Shown here one piece after another: positions 26,025-34,571 of a DNA stretch of 56,936 nucleotides (positions within the stretch are counted from its first letter, which is position 1; each line of letters starts with the position of its first letter). The DNA lies in NCBI GenBank assembly GCA_002471225.1, contig DKPO01000032.1, positions 1-56,936 of the forward strand, written 5' to 3'. The position numbers and the translations under genes were made by a program. Below the pieces are notes generated by a model, which had not been told where the DNA came from, did not search any database, and saw only the letters and a program-made list of their open reading frames with translations. The stretch is from Porphyromonadaceae bacterium UBA7332. Lineage in GTDB: Bacteria > Bacteroidota > Bacteroidia > Bacteroidales > UBA7332.

Positions 26025-27362
26025 ATGAAAAATATTAGACTATTTCTTATTCCAATTTTTTCGATTCTATCGATTTACGCGTATGGTCAATCAACAGACG
26101 AACGTTTAGTGCAAGCCATTAATAGCGGGGCATGGCATAAAGTGCGAAGTTTGTATGTAACAGAGAAAGAGAGTTTACAAACGCCTTTTCTGCATCCGTT
26201 GACTAAATTTTTTATTTCTCAGTTTTATAATCAACCAGATTCGGCTATTTATTATGGAGCTACCCTGCTGAATGAGTATAATGAAGACTTAGGAAGCTCG
26301 ATAAGTAGTGTTGTTTATCTTATGGCAAGTGATTATGCCAAGATGAATGACTATAAGAGTGCTACTGATATCTTAAATAAGTACAATGAAGCCGTAAAAG
26401 CTGCAGGTATGCAGCCCGATGTATCTTTTGTGGCTGTCGAAAATCAATATGATGCCATAGACAAGAAGGGAGGATTTATGATGAGTCGTCCCAACTATGA
26501 AGTTAAGGTGCCGCTAAAGTACCATAATACACGCGAAAATCCGGTTATGCTTTTTGTCGAAGCGAAACTCAATGATTATAAATGTGATGTAACTTATGAT
26601 ACAGGTGCAGGTGCAAATATTATTTCAAAGCAATTAGCTGATAAAATAGGAATGAATATTTGTGATTTTCAAGGACTCAATCTCAATAATGGTCTAAATA
26701 GTAGTACTTCCCGATTTGCTATATTAGACTCATTGAGTGTGGGAGAGATAATCTATAAGAATGTACCTTTTCAGGTGATAGATTTTTATACAGGGAATCA
26801 GAAAGCTGACTCAGTTGTAGATAAAATGGGTCTTCAATGTGTCATTGGCTTGCCAATGATGTTTCCGTTGCAAGAGGTGGTCTTTGATTTTGAAAATGGT
26901 TACTTGAAAGTTCCTGGCAAAACAACGCCCAAGCCTGCCTTTGCTCCGAATTTTTATAATTCGGGAGAGAATTCGATTATTTTATCTCTTTATGACCTTC
27001 AGTCGGATGAATGGATAGATGCATTTGTCGATACAGGAGCTTCAAATACAATGCTCTCAGCTAAATATTATGGTCGCAATAAATTGCGTTTTGAAGGCAT
27101 TGAACCCACAGATTCGGTTCGGATGGCTGGCTTAGGAGGAGTTAAAATAACGCGATCTATTCCTTATGAATGGCATTATGGTATAGACAAAGCGACTATC
27201 TATAAGGATACGGTTTCTGTAGCTGCTGATAGTGAACAAAATTTAGTAGACCAATATGATTGTTTTATAGGATTGCCCACACTTGTACAACACAATCGGG
27301 TGACAATCAATTTTAAAGAGATGTGGATTAGTTTTTCAGATGCTCTTGTATCAGAAGAATAG
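26025..27362 (+). CDS. Secreted protein with two retropepsin-like aspartyl protease domains
   Basis: This 445-residue protein has a signal peptide (1-22, ending YAYGQ), an alpha-helical TPR-like N-terminal part (about 25-150) and two clan AA aspartic-protease modules. The first has Asp192 in YDTGAGANIIS and the second Asp336 in VDTGASNTMLS. Retropepsins work as dimers, so the two modules may pair in cis as in pepsin. Each module also shows the later hydrophobic-hydrophobic-Gly element (CVIGLPMM and CFIGLPTL). Substrate is unknown. A TTG nine nt upstream could start the frame, but the ATG at 26025 directly gives the signal peptide. It is monocistronic. Confidence 0.8.
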   Translation: MKNIRLFLIPIFSILSIYAYGQSTDERLVQAINSGAWHKVRSLYVTEKESLQTPFLHPLTKFFISQFYNQPDSAIYYGATLLNEYNEDLGSSISSVVYLMASDYAKMNDYKSATDILNKYNEAVKAAGMQPDVSFVAVENQYDAIDKKGGFMMSRPNYEVKVPLKYHNTRENPVMLFVEAKLNDYKCDVTYDTGAGANIISKQLADKIGMNICDFQGLNLNNGLNSSTSRFAILDSLSVGEIIYKNVPFQVIDFYTGNQKADSVVDKMGLQCVIGLPMMFPLQEVVFDFENGYLKVPGKTTPKPAFAPNFYNSGENSIILSLYDLQSDEWIDAFVDTGASNTMLSAKYYGRNKLRFEGIEPTDSVRMAGLGGVKITRSIPYEWHYGIDKATIYKDTVSVAADSEQNLVDQYDCFIGLPTLVQHNRVTINFKEMWISFSDALVSEE

Positions 27363-27521
27363 GCCTCTTGGAAATCTGAATTTAACTCAATGGGCAGATT
27401 AGTTGTTTTTGATATTTCTATCCATTTAATCGCTTTTAATTTATAGAAGAATGTTTTCTAAATAATAAATATTGGCACTTGAGAAAAGGATTCGCTCACC
27501 TATTTTATCCATATAAAAACA

Positions 27522-27561
27522 AAACCTCTGAAACGCTTTATGTAAGCTGTTTCAGAGGTTT
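27522..27561 (-). terminator. Terminator of tRNA-Cys, bidirectional
   Basis: A perfect 13-bp stem (27522-27534 with 27549-27561) is followed on the minus strand by TTGTTTTTAT. It sits just past the tRNA-Cys 3' end and may also stop transcription from the aspartyl protease gene. Confidence 0.85.
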
Positions 27562-27566
27562 CTTTG

Positions 27567-27637
27567 AGGTTCCTGGCGGATTCGAACCGCCGTAAACGGT
27601 TTTGCAGACCGGTGCCTAACCACTCGGCTAAGGAACC
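27567..27637 (-). tRNA. tRNA-Cys(GCA)
   Basis: On the minus strand a full cloverleaf is present: acceptor GGTTCCT/AGGAACC, a D-arm, an anticodon arm with loop CTGCAAA giving anticodon GCA, and T-loop TTCGAAT in a GC-rich stem. Discriminator base U73 is the key Cys identity element. CCA is not encoded. Confidence 0.97.
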
Positions 27638-27681
27638 CTTTTGCGTTGTAATCAGAAGCATTATTGTTTCGATTACGTGTG

Positions 27682-27712
27682 CAAAGGTAGAGCTTTTTTT
27701 TGAACCTGCAAA
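27682..27712 (-). promoter_or_regulatory. tRNA-Cys promoter
   Basis: On the minus strand TTTG (27709-27712), 19 nt, TACCTTTG (27682-27689). It is identical in both boxes and in spacing to the promoter of the tRNA-Asp-like array. Confidence 0.8.
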
Positions 27713-27817
27713 TTTTACGAAGATTATTTTTCTATGATAATAGAACGGATTTTAGCATTAGCAGGCTTATTTGCTTTATATCCAAAATGTTGATAGGGTT
27801 TATTTATAATGAAAAAA

Positions 27818-27849
27818 AAGTCGGTTATCTATGTAAGATATCCGACTTT
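27818..27849 (-). terminator. Terminator of the porin gene
   Basis: AAAGTCGG pairs with CCGACTTT, extended by ATATCTT/AGATAAC-type pairing, and is followed on the minus strand by a run of eight T. Confidence 0.85.
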
Positions 27850-27865
27850 AGTCACAATAAAATTA

Positions 27866-28927
27866 TTATAAAGGCTGGAAGTTCCAACTAAATCCCGCAA
27901 GAAACATATTCTCGTTGGCATTTGTGAATTTATCACTGAAAGCTTCCGGTGTGTTATTTACACGAAATGCGTAAGCAGCGTGAAGGGATAGACCGTATTT
28001 GGGAATCAGGTTATACTCAACGACCGCCGACGATGTGATTTGCTCAGTTACACGTGTTCCCATAGCGCGACTTTCGTCATACACGCATTTGGCACTTAGC
28101 GTAACGCGGTCTTTAGGTAAGAACCATCTTACATTTGCTAAATAAGAGCGGTCTGTCGTTTTTGCTTGTGTCGGAGTTTCAGCATTACCAAGTTCGTACA
28201 TTGAATATCTGCTTAACTGCAAATAATCAAGATCGATCTGAATACGTCCGACATTAATTTGGTTACCGATCATCCATTGTTGTAGAAACTTATCTTTAGA
28301 AGCATTTGTAAGCGTGTAACTCCAAAGAGTTTTAAAAGCCCCGTTAAAGAAGTCACTGCTCCAAACAAATGTATTATTGAACCCACTTTTATAGTCATTA
28401 AGCATATAGGCAGGATCCAGAACTTTGGTAGTTTGTACGGCAAATGATTGTTTACCCAAGCTGTAACCGACCATAGCACCGGTACTAAAGCCCTGTGTCT
28501 GACTGCCGACAAGGGAATAGAAATAGACGTCAATAGGATTGTAGTCAAACTCCATACTACCGAAGGCGATGGCTTGTTTACCCAAACGGATATTAAGTCC
28601 TTTAACCGGTTTGATGTCTACATAAGCCATAAGCGTAGATGCCGGTAGTCCGTCAGCTTGTATTTCAAAAGGATTATCAAAACGTTGTCTGACACAATAG
28701 CTAAACATCGGATTAAAAGTCCCACTGACAGTAACCATCATGGGTTTCATTGTGAAATTACTAAAAGAGGCTTCTTCGGAGAAGGTTCCGCGATAATCAC
28801 CTCTCAGGTTGATTTTCAGATCGAATTTATCGGAATCTTTTACTTTTGTAGAGTCTGACGAAAACGCTTTCGTGGCTATACAAGATAAGCATACGAAAAG
28901 CGTTATTGCTTTTAGTGTGATATTCAT
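27866..28927 (-). CDS. Porin-like outer-membrane beta-barrel protein
   Basis: This 353-residue protein has a signal peptide (1-23, ending KAFSS) and repeated alternating strands typical of a 16-stranded porin, such as YVDIKPVKGLNIRLGKQ (about 85-101). The GKQAIAFGSMEF element resembles phosphate-selective (OprO/P-type) and related Bacteroidota porins. The C terminus ends FSWNFQPL. The specific solute is unknown. It is a single gene with its own promoter and terminator. Confidence 0.75.
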   Translation of the reverse strand: MNITLKAITLFVCLSCIATKAFSSDSTKVKDSDKFDLKINLRGDYRGTFSEEASFSNFTMKPMMVTVSGTFNPMFSYCVRQRFDNPFEIQADGLPASTLMAYVDIKPVKGLNIRLGKQAIAFGSMEFDYNPIDVYFYSLVGSQTQGFSTGAMVGYSLGKQSFAVQTTKVLDPAYMLNDYKSGFNNTFVWSSDFFNGAFKTLWSYTLTNASKDKFLQQWMIGNQINVGRIQIDLDYLQLSRYSMYELGNAETPTQAKTTDRSYLANVRWFLPKDRVTLSAKCVYDESRAMGTRVTEQITSSAVVEYNLIPKYGLSLHAAYAFRVNNTPEAFSDKFTNANENMFLAGFSWNFQPL

Positions 28928-28998
28928 ACAGTGAGCTACGAGTTTAGGTTAAGCTATTAATTATGAGTTATGCATGATTATTGAATCATATTCGTTAG

Positions 28999-29028
28999 CA
29001 AAGTTAGGGATTTGCTTCTAATTTGCAA
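28999..29028 (-). promoter_or_regulatory. Promoter of the porin gene
   Basis: On the minus strand CTTG (at 29025-29028), about 19 nt, TAACTTTG (28999-29006). It predicts a leader near 65 nt. Confidence 0.65.
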
Positions 29029-29222
29029 GAGGATGGGGCTAATTATAGGCGTTTTATGAGTTGTTTTATAGCAAATTATTATATAGATTGATTCATTAGT
29101 ATATACGGATTTAATGCAAGTATATCCATAAAAGGTTAATATGGGTAAAATGTGATTTGATTTTATGGCTGTATTTCAGAAATTAAATAGCAGACTTTAA
29201 TAATCCTGTATGCATAAATTAG

Positions 29223-29252
29223 TTTGAATGCGGGTTTAAAAATATATATTTG
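29223..29252 (+). promoter_or_regulatory. Promoter of the peptidoglycan-salvage operon
   Basis: TTTG (29223-29226), 18 nt, TATATTTG (29245-29252). It predicts a start near 29259 and a 5' leader of about 150 nt before the first gene. The rest of the 28928-29407 gap is A+T-rich with no gene seen. Confidence 0.7.
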
Positions 29253-29407
29253 CAAATAAGGAGTAAGTAAAGCCTGAAAATGCTTTTTTATTCTTGCAGA
29301 TAATGAGATAACCCGGGCTACGGGAGAAGTCTGTCGATGATAATCATGGATAGGAAGTGTCCGCTATTGGGAATAATCTCAATAATCTGTTTTGAAAAAC
29401 CTTTTAA

Positions 29408-30880
29408 ATGATGATACAAATGAAAAAAATAGATTGCTTCATACCTGTAGGTAATGATAAGAGTTGGGTCGTAACCTTTACCCATCTGAAAACGTCTGAA
29501 TGTGTGGGACGGATATTTCTGATTGCGGCTGATCCTTCTTTTACATCCGAATATGGAGAAGTTATATATATAGACCATCTGAACAGTTCTTCAACTATGC
29601 GGGCGATCGCTGCTAAAGCCTCCGCTTCATATACCCTGATTTGTACTAAGTATTCTTTTCTGGATTTTGGCTATTTGTCGTTGGAACGATTTATCCGTAT
29701 AGCTGATGATGCGCATGCGGGTATGATTTATTCCGACTACTATCAATATGCACAGGAAATGCGCAAACCTGTACCTCTGATAGATTATCAGGAAGGTAGT
29801 TTGCGTGATGATTTTAATTTCGGCTCCGTTCAGGTTTTTCGAACTTCTGTGCTGAAATCTGTTTGTGAGAATGACCGGAGTAATTATGTATATGCAGGAT
29901 TATATAATCTGCGTTTAAAAGTTTCGGAACAGGCTCCGGTTATTCATATTAATGAATATCTGTATACGGAGTATGAATGTGACTTAAGAAGATCGGGCGA
30001 AAAGATATTTGATTACGTAGATCCGAAAAACAGGGAAGTGCAAATAGAAATGGAGCAGGCTTGTACCGAACATCTGAAGGCTGTCGGTGCTTATCTGAAG
30101 CCCGAATTCCGAACAGTTAAATTTGATGCCATTGATTTTGAATATGAAGCCTCAGTTATAATTCCTGTCCGTAACCGTGTAAAGACAATTGAAGATGCCA
30201 TTCGTTCTGTACTGGCACAAACTACTCGTTTTAAATACAATCTGATTATTATAGATAACCATTCAACAGATGGAACATCCGAAATTATAGCGCGATTTAA
30301 AGATGAGCCCGGTGTGATTCACCTGATACCCAAACGTGAAGATCTGGGGATAGGTGGATGCTGGAATCTGGGTATTCATCATGAAAAGTGTGGACGGTTT
30401 GCTATTCAGCTGGATAGCGACGATGTATATTCCGGAGAATCAACATTGCAAACAATGGTTGATGCTTTTTATCAGCAGAACTGTGCAATGGTGGTCGGGA
30501 CTTATCGTATGACGGACTTTAATCTGAATACGATACCTCCCGGAGTGATTGATCATAAGGAATGGACCCCCGAAAATGGAAGAAACAATGCTTTACGTAT
30601 TAACGGATTAGGTGCTCCGAGAGGTTTTTATACACCGATACTACGGGAAGTAAATGTACCAAATACAAGTTATGGAGAAGATTATGCACTTGGTTTGTAT
30701 TTCTCACGCTATTATCAGATAGGACGGGTTTATGATGTCGTTTACTTATGCCGGAGATGGGAAGATAATACGGATGCATCATTGAATATTGTACAGATGA
30801 ATGCGCACAATTTGTATAAGGATAGACTTCGCACGTGGGAGTTAGCTGCGCGTAAGAGAATGGTGAGTCAGTCAAAATAA
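29408..30880 (+). CDS. GT2-type glycosyltransferase with two GT-A-like halves
   Basis: This 490-residue protein has no signal peptide or membrane helix. The C-terminal half (about 247-490) is a clear GT2 domain: ASVIIPVRNR, then IIIDNHSTDGT and the DXD-type motif QLDSDD. The N-terminal half (about 5-230) looks like a second, more divergent GT-A fold (IDCFIPVGND, then MIYSDYYQY) without an obvious DXD. It would transfer sugar from a nucleotide-sugar in the cytosol. It heads an eight-gene operon otherwise devoted to peptidoglycan salvage, and the acceptor is unknown. ATG codons at 29408, 29411 and 29420 (MKKIDCF) are all possible starts. Confidence 0.8.
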   Translation: MMIQMKKIDCFIPVGNDKSWVVTFTHLKTSECVGRIFLIAADPSFTSEYGEVIYIDHLNSSSTMRAIAAKASASYTLICTKYSFLDFGYLSLERFIRIADDAHAGMIYSDYYQYAQEMRKPVPLIDYQEGSLRDDFNFGSVQVFRTSVLKSVCENDRSNYVYAGLYNLRLKVSEQAPVIHINEYLYTEYECDLRRSGEKIFDYVDPKNREVQIEMEQACTEHLKAVGAYLKPEFRTVKFDAIDFEYEASVIIPVRNRVKTIEDAIRSVLAQTTRFKYNLIIIDNHSTDGTSEIIARFKDEPGVIHLIPKREDLGIGGCWNLGIHHEKCGRFAIQLDSDDVYSGESTLQTMVDAFYQQNCAMVVGTYRMTDFNLNTIPPGVIDHKEWTPENGRNNALRINGLGAPRGFYTPILREVNVPNTSYGEDYALGLYFSRYYQIGRVYDVVYLCRRWEDNTDASLNIVQMNAHNLYKDRLRTWELAARKRMVSQSK

Positions 30881-30886
30881 AAAACT

Positions 30887-31909
30887 ATGGAAAATAGATA
30901 CAGATCTGGTGAGCATGGATTTGAGTCTTCAGCCGAAGGCTTAGCTGATAAAGTGGAAACACTATTCAATCAGCAATTAGAAACGTGGGCTTTGGCTAAA
31001 AAGAATTATCAATCTCTCAGACAAGTTGAAATACGTCGGATACGTTTCCCTGAAATGGAATATCAGATTCAGTTTAATCCCTCGAGACTTGTTTCTGCGC
31101 AGGCTAAAGTAGATACAAAAAGTATCCGAGAACGCACCTGTTTTTTGTGTCAGGAGCATTTACCCCAAGAGCAAAAAGGGATTTATGTAGGGAAAGGAAT
31201 TTATGGGCTGAAGCAGGATTATCAATTATTGATTAATCCATTTCCAATATTTCGTAAGCATCTGACGATTCCTTCTGTTGTACATGTGAAACAATCTATT
31301 GAAGGGCGGATCGGAGATATGCTTGGCTTGGCTCGTCAGTTACCCGCTTTTACTCTGTTTTATAACGGACCGGAATGCGGAGCTTCTGCACCGGATCATA
31401 TGCATTTCCAGGCAGGCTGTAAAGATGAAATGCCTTTTGAAAGAGCATGGACAGGTATGAGAAAACAAATACTCTGCCAAAAGAACGATACTTTTTTGTA
31501 TGCAATTAATGAGTCCATTAATCAGGTTTTGGTCTTTAAAGGAAAGGATAAAGATTGGATTATTGATCGGTTTGAGCGGATGTTGAAGTATGCGTTGGAT
31601 TTACCGGTTTCAGCCGGGAAGAGTGAGCCGATGATGAACTTGCTGTGCGAATATACGGACACGGAATGGACATTGTCTGTATTTCTCAGACAACGGCATC
31701 GCCCCATACAATATTTTGAGGAAGGAGATAATAATCGAATGATAAGTCCCGGAGCTGTTGATCTGGGAGGTATAATCATTACGCCATTAAATAAAGATTT
31801 CAGACATACGGACAAGAATCAACTTGAGGATATATTGCATCAGGTAATTATTGATGTGTCTGAATTTAATGAATTAAGTACTAAACTGGGAGAAACTAAT
31901 TATGAATGA
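30887..31909 (+). CDS. DUF4922 protein, GalT/Apa2-like nucleotidyltransferase or phosphorylase
   Basis: This 340-residue cytosolic protein belongs to DUF4922. Two motifs give a strong hint of chemistry: CxxC at Cys85-Cys88 (as in the zinc site of GalT) and HMHFQ at His171-Gln175, the HxHxQ active site of HIT-superfamily transferases such as GalT, Ap4A phosphorylase and GDP-L-galactose phosphorylase. The preceding NPFPIF...HLTIPS segment (117-130) also fits that fold. A nucleotide-sugar or dinucleotide phosphorylase/transferase activity is predicted, not proven. It follows the GT2 gene by 6 nt and overlaps the SpoIID gene by 8 nt, so the three are translationally coupled. Confidence 0.75.
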   Translation: MENRYRSGEHGFESSAEGLADKVETLFNQQLETWALAKKNYQSLRQVEIRRIRFPEMEYQIQFNPSRLVSAQAKVDTKSIRERTCFLCQEHLPQEQKGIYVGKGIYGLKQDYQLLINPFPIFRKHLTIPSVVHVKQSIEGRIGDMLGLARQLPAFTLFYNGPECGASAPDHMHFQAGCKDEMPFERAWTGMRKQILCQKNDTFLYAINESINQVLVFKGKDKDWIIDRFERMLKYALDLPVSAGKSEPMMNLLCEYTDTEWTLSVFLRQRHRPIQYFEEGDNNRMISPGAVDLGGIIITPLNKDFRHTDKNQLEDILHQVIIDVSEFNELSTKLGETNYE

Positions 31910-33212
31910 ACCTAAAATAGAAGTTGGGATATTACAACAAGAGGTAATATCCTTTTCATTGAAAGGAACTTACACCTTCGGGCAAGAACATTATGAAGGT
32001 GTATATGATGTGAAATGTGAATCAGGTAAAATTCTTTTCGGAGATAAAAAATATACAGAGGTCTATCTGAAAGCTAAAAATCAATCGCGTAATTCATTTA
32101 CCTTATCAGAGGTGATAATAGGCAAAGGGTTTCATTGGGAAAGAAAAGAAGATCAGACTTTTCGGGGAGATTTGAAACTGATTGTAGAGGATGATCAGAT
32201 TGTAGCGATAAATATATTATTGTTGGAAGATTATCTGAAGTCGGTAATCGCATCGGAAATGCGTGCAACTTCTGCTTTAGAATTGTTGAAAGCTCATGCC
32301 GTGATTTCGAGAAGCTGGTTGATGTCACAAATAGATAAACGACAAAATCAGACAATGAAGGAACAAGAAACTTATCCGTCTGATATACGTAATGACGACA
32401 GTTGGATCAAATGGTGGGGCAGAGAAGATCATGTGAATTTTGATGTATGTGCAGATGATCATTGCCAGCGTTATCAGGGGATCTCGAGGATGTCGGTAGC
32501 TTCTGATCTGGTTACAGAAGCGGTTGAAGCTACAGCCGGGGAAGTGTTGATGCATGACGGGCAGATTTGTGATGCGCGTTACTCCAAATGTTGCGGCGGA
32601 ATGCTTGAAGAGTTTCAGAATTGCTGGGAACCTGTACCGAAGAAGTATTTACGAAAAGTATATGACGGAAATCGTTATGAGTTAGCCTCAATACCGGATC
32701 TGACAGATGAGGTGCAGGCACGTAAGTGGATTTGCGGAAGTCCGGCAGCTTATTGCAATACGACCGATAAATATATTTTGTCCCAGGTCCTAAATACGTA
32801 TGATCAGGAAACAACTGATTTTTACCGATGGAAACAAATATATGATAAGTCTGAGCTGGATGCTTTGATTGCCAAAAATACAGGGATTGATTTCGGGCAT
32901 ATTATTTCTTTTGAAGTACTCGAGCGTGGAACGTCAGGGCGTGTATTGCAATTAAAGATTTGCGGAGAGAAGCATACAATGACAATAGGTAAGGAGCTGC
33001 TGATCCGGAAAGTATTGTCGGAGACTCATTTATATAGTTCGGCTATCGTTTTTGAGGAAACCGAAGAGCGATGGATTATCCGGGGAGCAGGATGGGGGCA
33101 TGGTGTGGGATTGTGCCAGATCGGAGCGGCAGTTATGGCTGTTAAAGGTTATGAATATGAAGATATACTGAGTCACTACTTCCCGTCGGCAGTCATCGAA
33201 AAAACATACTAA
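31902..33212 (+). CDS. SpoIID/LytB domain protein, peptidoglycan-associated
   Basis: This 436-residue protein has the SpoIID core: LLEDYLKSVIASEM, then AHAVISRSWL (where Glu and Arg form the lytic-transglycosylase site in SpoIID), CGGMLEEF and the terminal GWGHGVGLCQIGA. In sporulating Firmicutes SpoIID cleaves denuded glycan, and LytB enhances amidases. No signal peptide or membrane helix is visible at the chosen start, and the preceding gene overlaps it, so an earlier start is unlikely. Either it acts in the cytosol on recycled muropeptides or is exported by another route. Genes around it act on muropeptides and MurNAc. Confidence 0.82.
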   Translation: MNEPKIEVGILQQEVISFSLKGTYTFGQEHYEGVYDVKCESGKILFGDKKYTEVYLKAKNQSRNSFTLSEVIIGKGFHWERKEDQTFRGDLKLIVEDDQIVAINILLLEDYLKSVIASEMRATSALELLKAHAVISRSWLMSQIDKRQNQTMKEQETYPSDIRNDDSWIKWWGREDHVNFDVCADDHCQRYQGISRMSVASDLVTEAVEATAGEVLMHDGQICDARYSKCCGGMLEEFQNCWEPVPKKYLRKVYDGNRYELASIPDLTDEVQARKWICGSPAAYCNTTDKYILSQVLNTYDQETTDFYRWKQIYDKSELDALIAKNTGIDFGHIISFEVLERGTSGRVLQLKICGEKHTMTIGKELLIRKVLSETHLYSSAIVFEETEERWIIRGAGWGHGVGLCQIGAAVMAVKGYEYEDILSHYFPSAVIEKTY

Positions 33213-33230
33213 CCAGATCAGAACCTGACC

Positions 33231-34559
33231 ATGAATACAAACACAGAACAACAAATAAATTCGGCTCGTACAGATAAAAGGAGGAATGCCTGGAGTTGGA
33301 TACCTACTCTTTATTTTGCACAAGGGCTTCCCTATGTCGCTGTTATGACGATTGCTGTTATTATGTATAAGCGGCTGGGGCTTTCAAATACAGATATTGC
33401 TTTATATACCAGCTGGCTGAATCTGCCCTGGGTCATAAAGCCCTTGTGGAGTCCGTTCATTGATCTGGCAAAGACCAAACGATGGTGGATAACCACCATG
33501 CAATCTTTGATTGCTGTCGGATTTGCAGGTATCGCATTTTTTATACCTACGGAATTCTGGTTGCAAGTATCACTGGCTTTTTTCTGGTTGCTTGCTTTTG
33601 CTTCGGCGACACATGATATTGCCGCAGACGGTTTCTATATGCTGGGACTGACAACAGGAGAACAGTCTTTTTTTGTGGGAATCCGTAATACCTGTTACCG
33701 CTTTTCGACCTTATTCGGACAAGGTGCTTTGGTTTGGATAGCCGGTGCTTTAGAAGAAGGATTGATATTTCCTTCGATGGCAGGAAAAATTTCTTTAGCA
33801 TGGTCTTTAATCTTTTATTTATTAGCCGGTTTGTTTATGTGTCTGTTTTTCTATAATAGTTATATACTTCCCCGACCGAAAGAAGATTATACGCATCATG
33901 AATTGAATGCGGCGCAGATGATGAAAGATTTCGTGCGCACATTTGTGTCTTATTTTCAGAAGAAGGATCTGTTTGTGATTTTTTTCTTTTTACTGACTTA
34001 TCGTTTGGGAGAAGCACAATTGGGTAAGCTGACAACCCCTTTCTTATTGGATAATATGGATGCAGGAGGTTTGGGACTGGCTACAAGAACGGTAGGTTTC
34101 GCATACGGAACTTTAGGAGTCATAGCTCTGTTGGCTGGCGGGATTGTAGGCGGATTACTTGTATCCAGACACGGATTTAAACAATGGATCATGCCAATGG
34201 CTCTTGCTATTAATATTCCTGATCTGCTTTATGTTTATTTAGCTGCAAATCAGCCAGAACAGATTGAAATCATTTTAGGGTGTGTTATGGCTGAGCAGTT
34301 CGGTTACGGATTCGGCTTTACGGCATATATGCTTTATCTGATTTATGTATCTCAGGGAGAGTTTAAGACAGCTCATTATGCAATTGGTACAGGTTTTATG
34401 GCTTTGGGGATGATGATACCGGGAATGTTTGCAGGGATGATACAGGAATATTTGGGATATACACAATTTTTTTGGTGGGTTTGTCTGTGTACCTTGCCGG
34501 GAATCTATGCTTCATATTTGGTAATGAAGCGTATGGATACTACCTTTGGTAAAAAATAA
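33231..34559 (+). CDS. ampG: AmpG-like MFS muropeptide permease
   Basis: This 442-residue integral membrane protein has about 12 helices and AmpG hallmarks: WIPTLYFAQGLPY, WLNLPWVIKPLWSP and ATHDIAADGFY. AmpG proteins import anhydro-muropeptides (GlcNAc-anhMurNAc-peptides) from the periplasm by proton symport. It lies 18 nt after SpoIID and 12 nt before NamZ, so the salvage role is well supported by context. It could prefer another glycan fragment. Confidence 0.85.
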   Translation: MNTNTEQQINSARTDKRRNAWSWIPTLYFAQGLPYVAVMTIAVIMYKRLGLSNTDIALYTSWLNLPWVIKPLWSPFIDLAKTKRWWITTMQSLIAVGFAGIAFFIPTEFWLQVSLAFFWLLAFASATHDIAADGFYMLGLTTGEQSFFVGIRNTCYRFSTLFGQGALVWIAGALEEGLIFPSMAGKISLAWSLIFYLLAGLFMCLFFYNSYILPRPKEDYTHHELNAAQMMKDFVRTFVSYFQKKDLFVIFFFLLTYRLGEAQLGKLTTPFLLDNMDAGGLGLATRTVGFAYGTLGVIALLAGGIVGGLLVSRHGFKQWIMPMALAINIPDLLYVYLAANQPEQIEIILGCVMAEQFGYGFGFTAYMLYLIYVSQGEFKTAHYAIGTGFMALGMMIPGMFAGMIQEYLGYTQFFWWVCLCTLPGIYASYLVMKRMDTTFGKK

Positions 34560-34571
34560 AGAATCAAAAAT

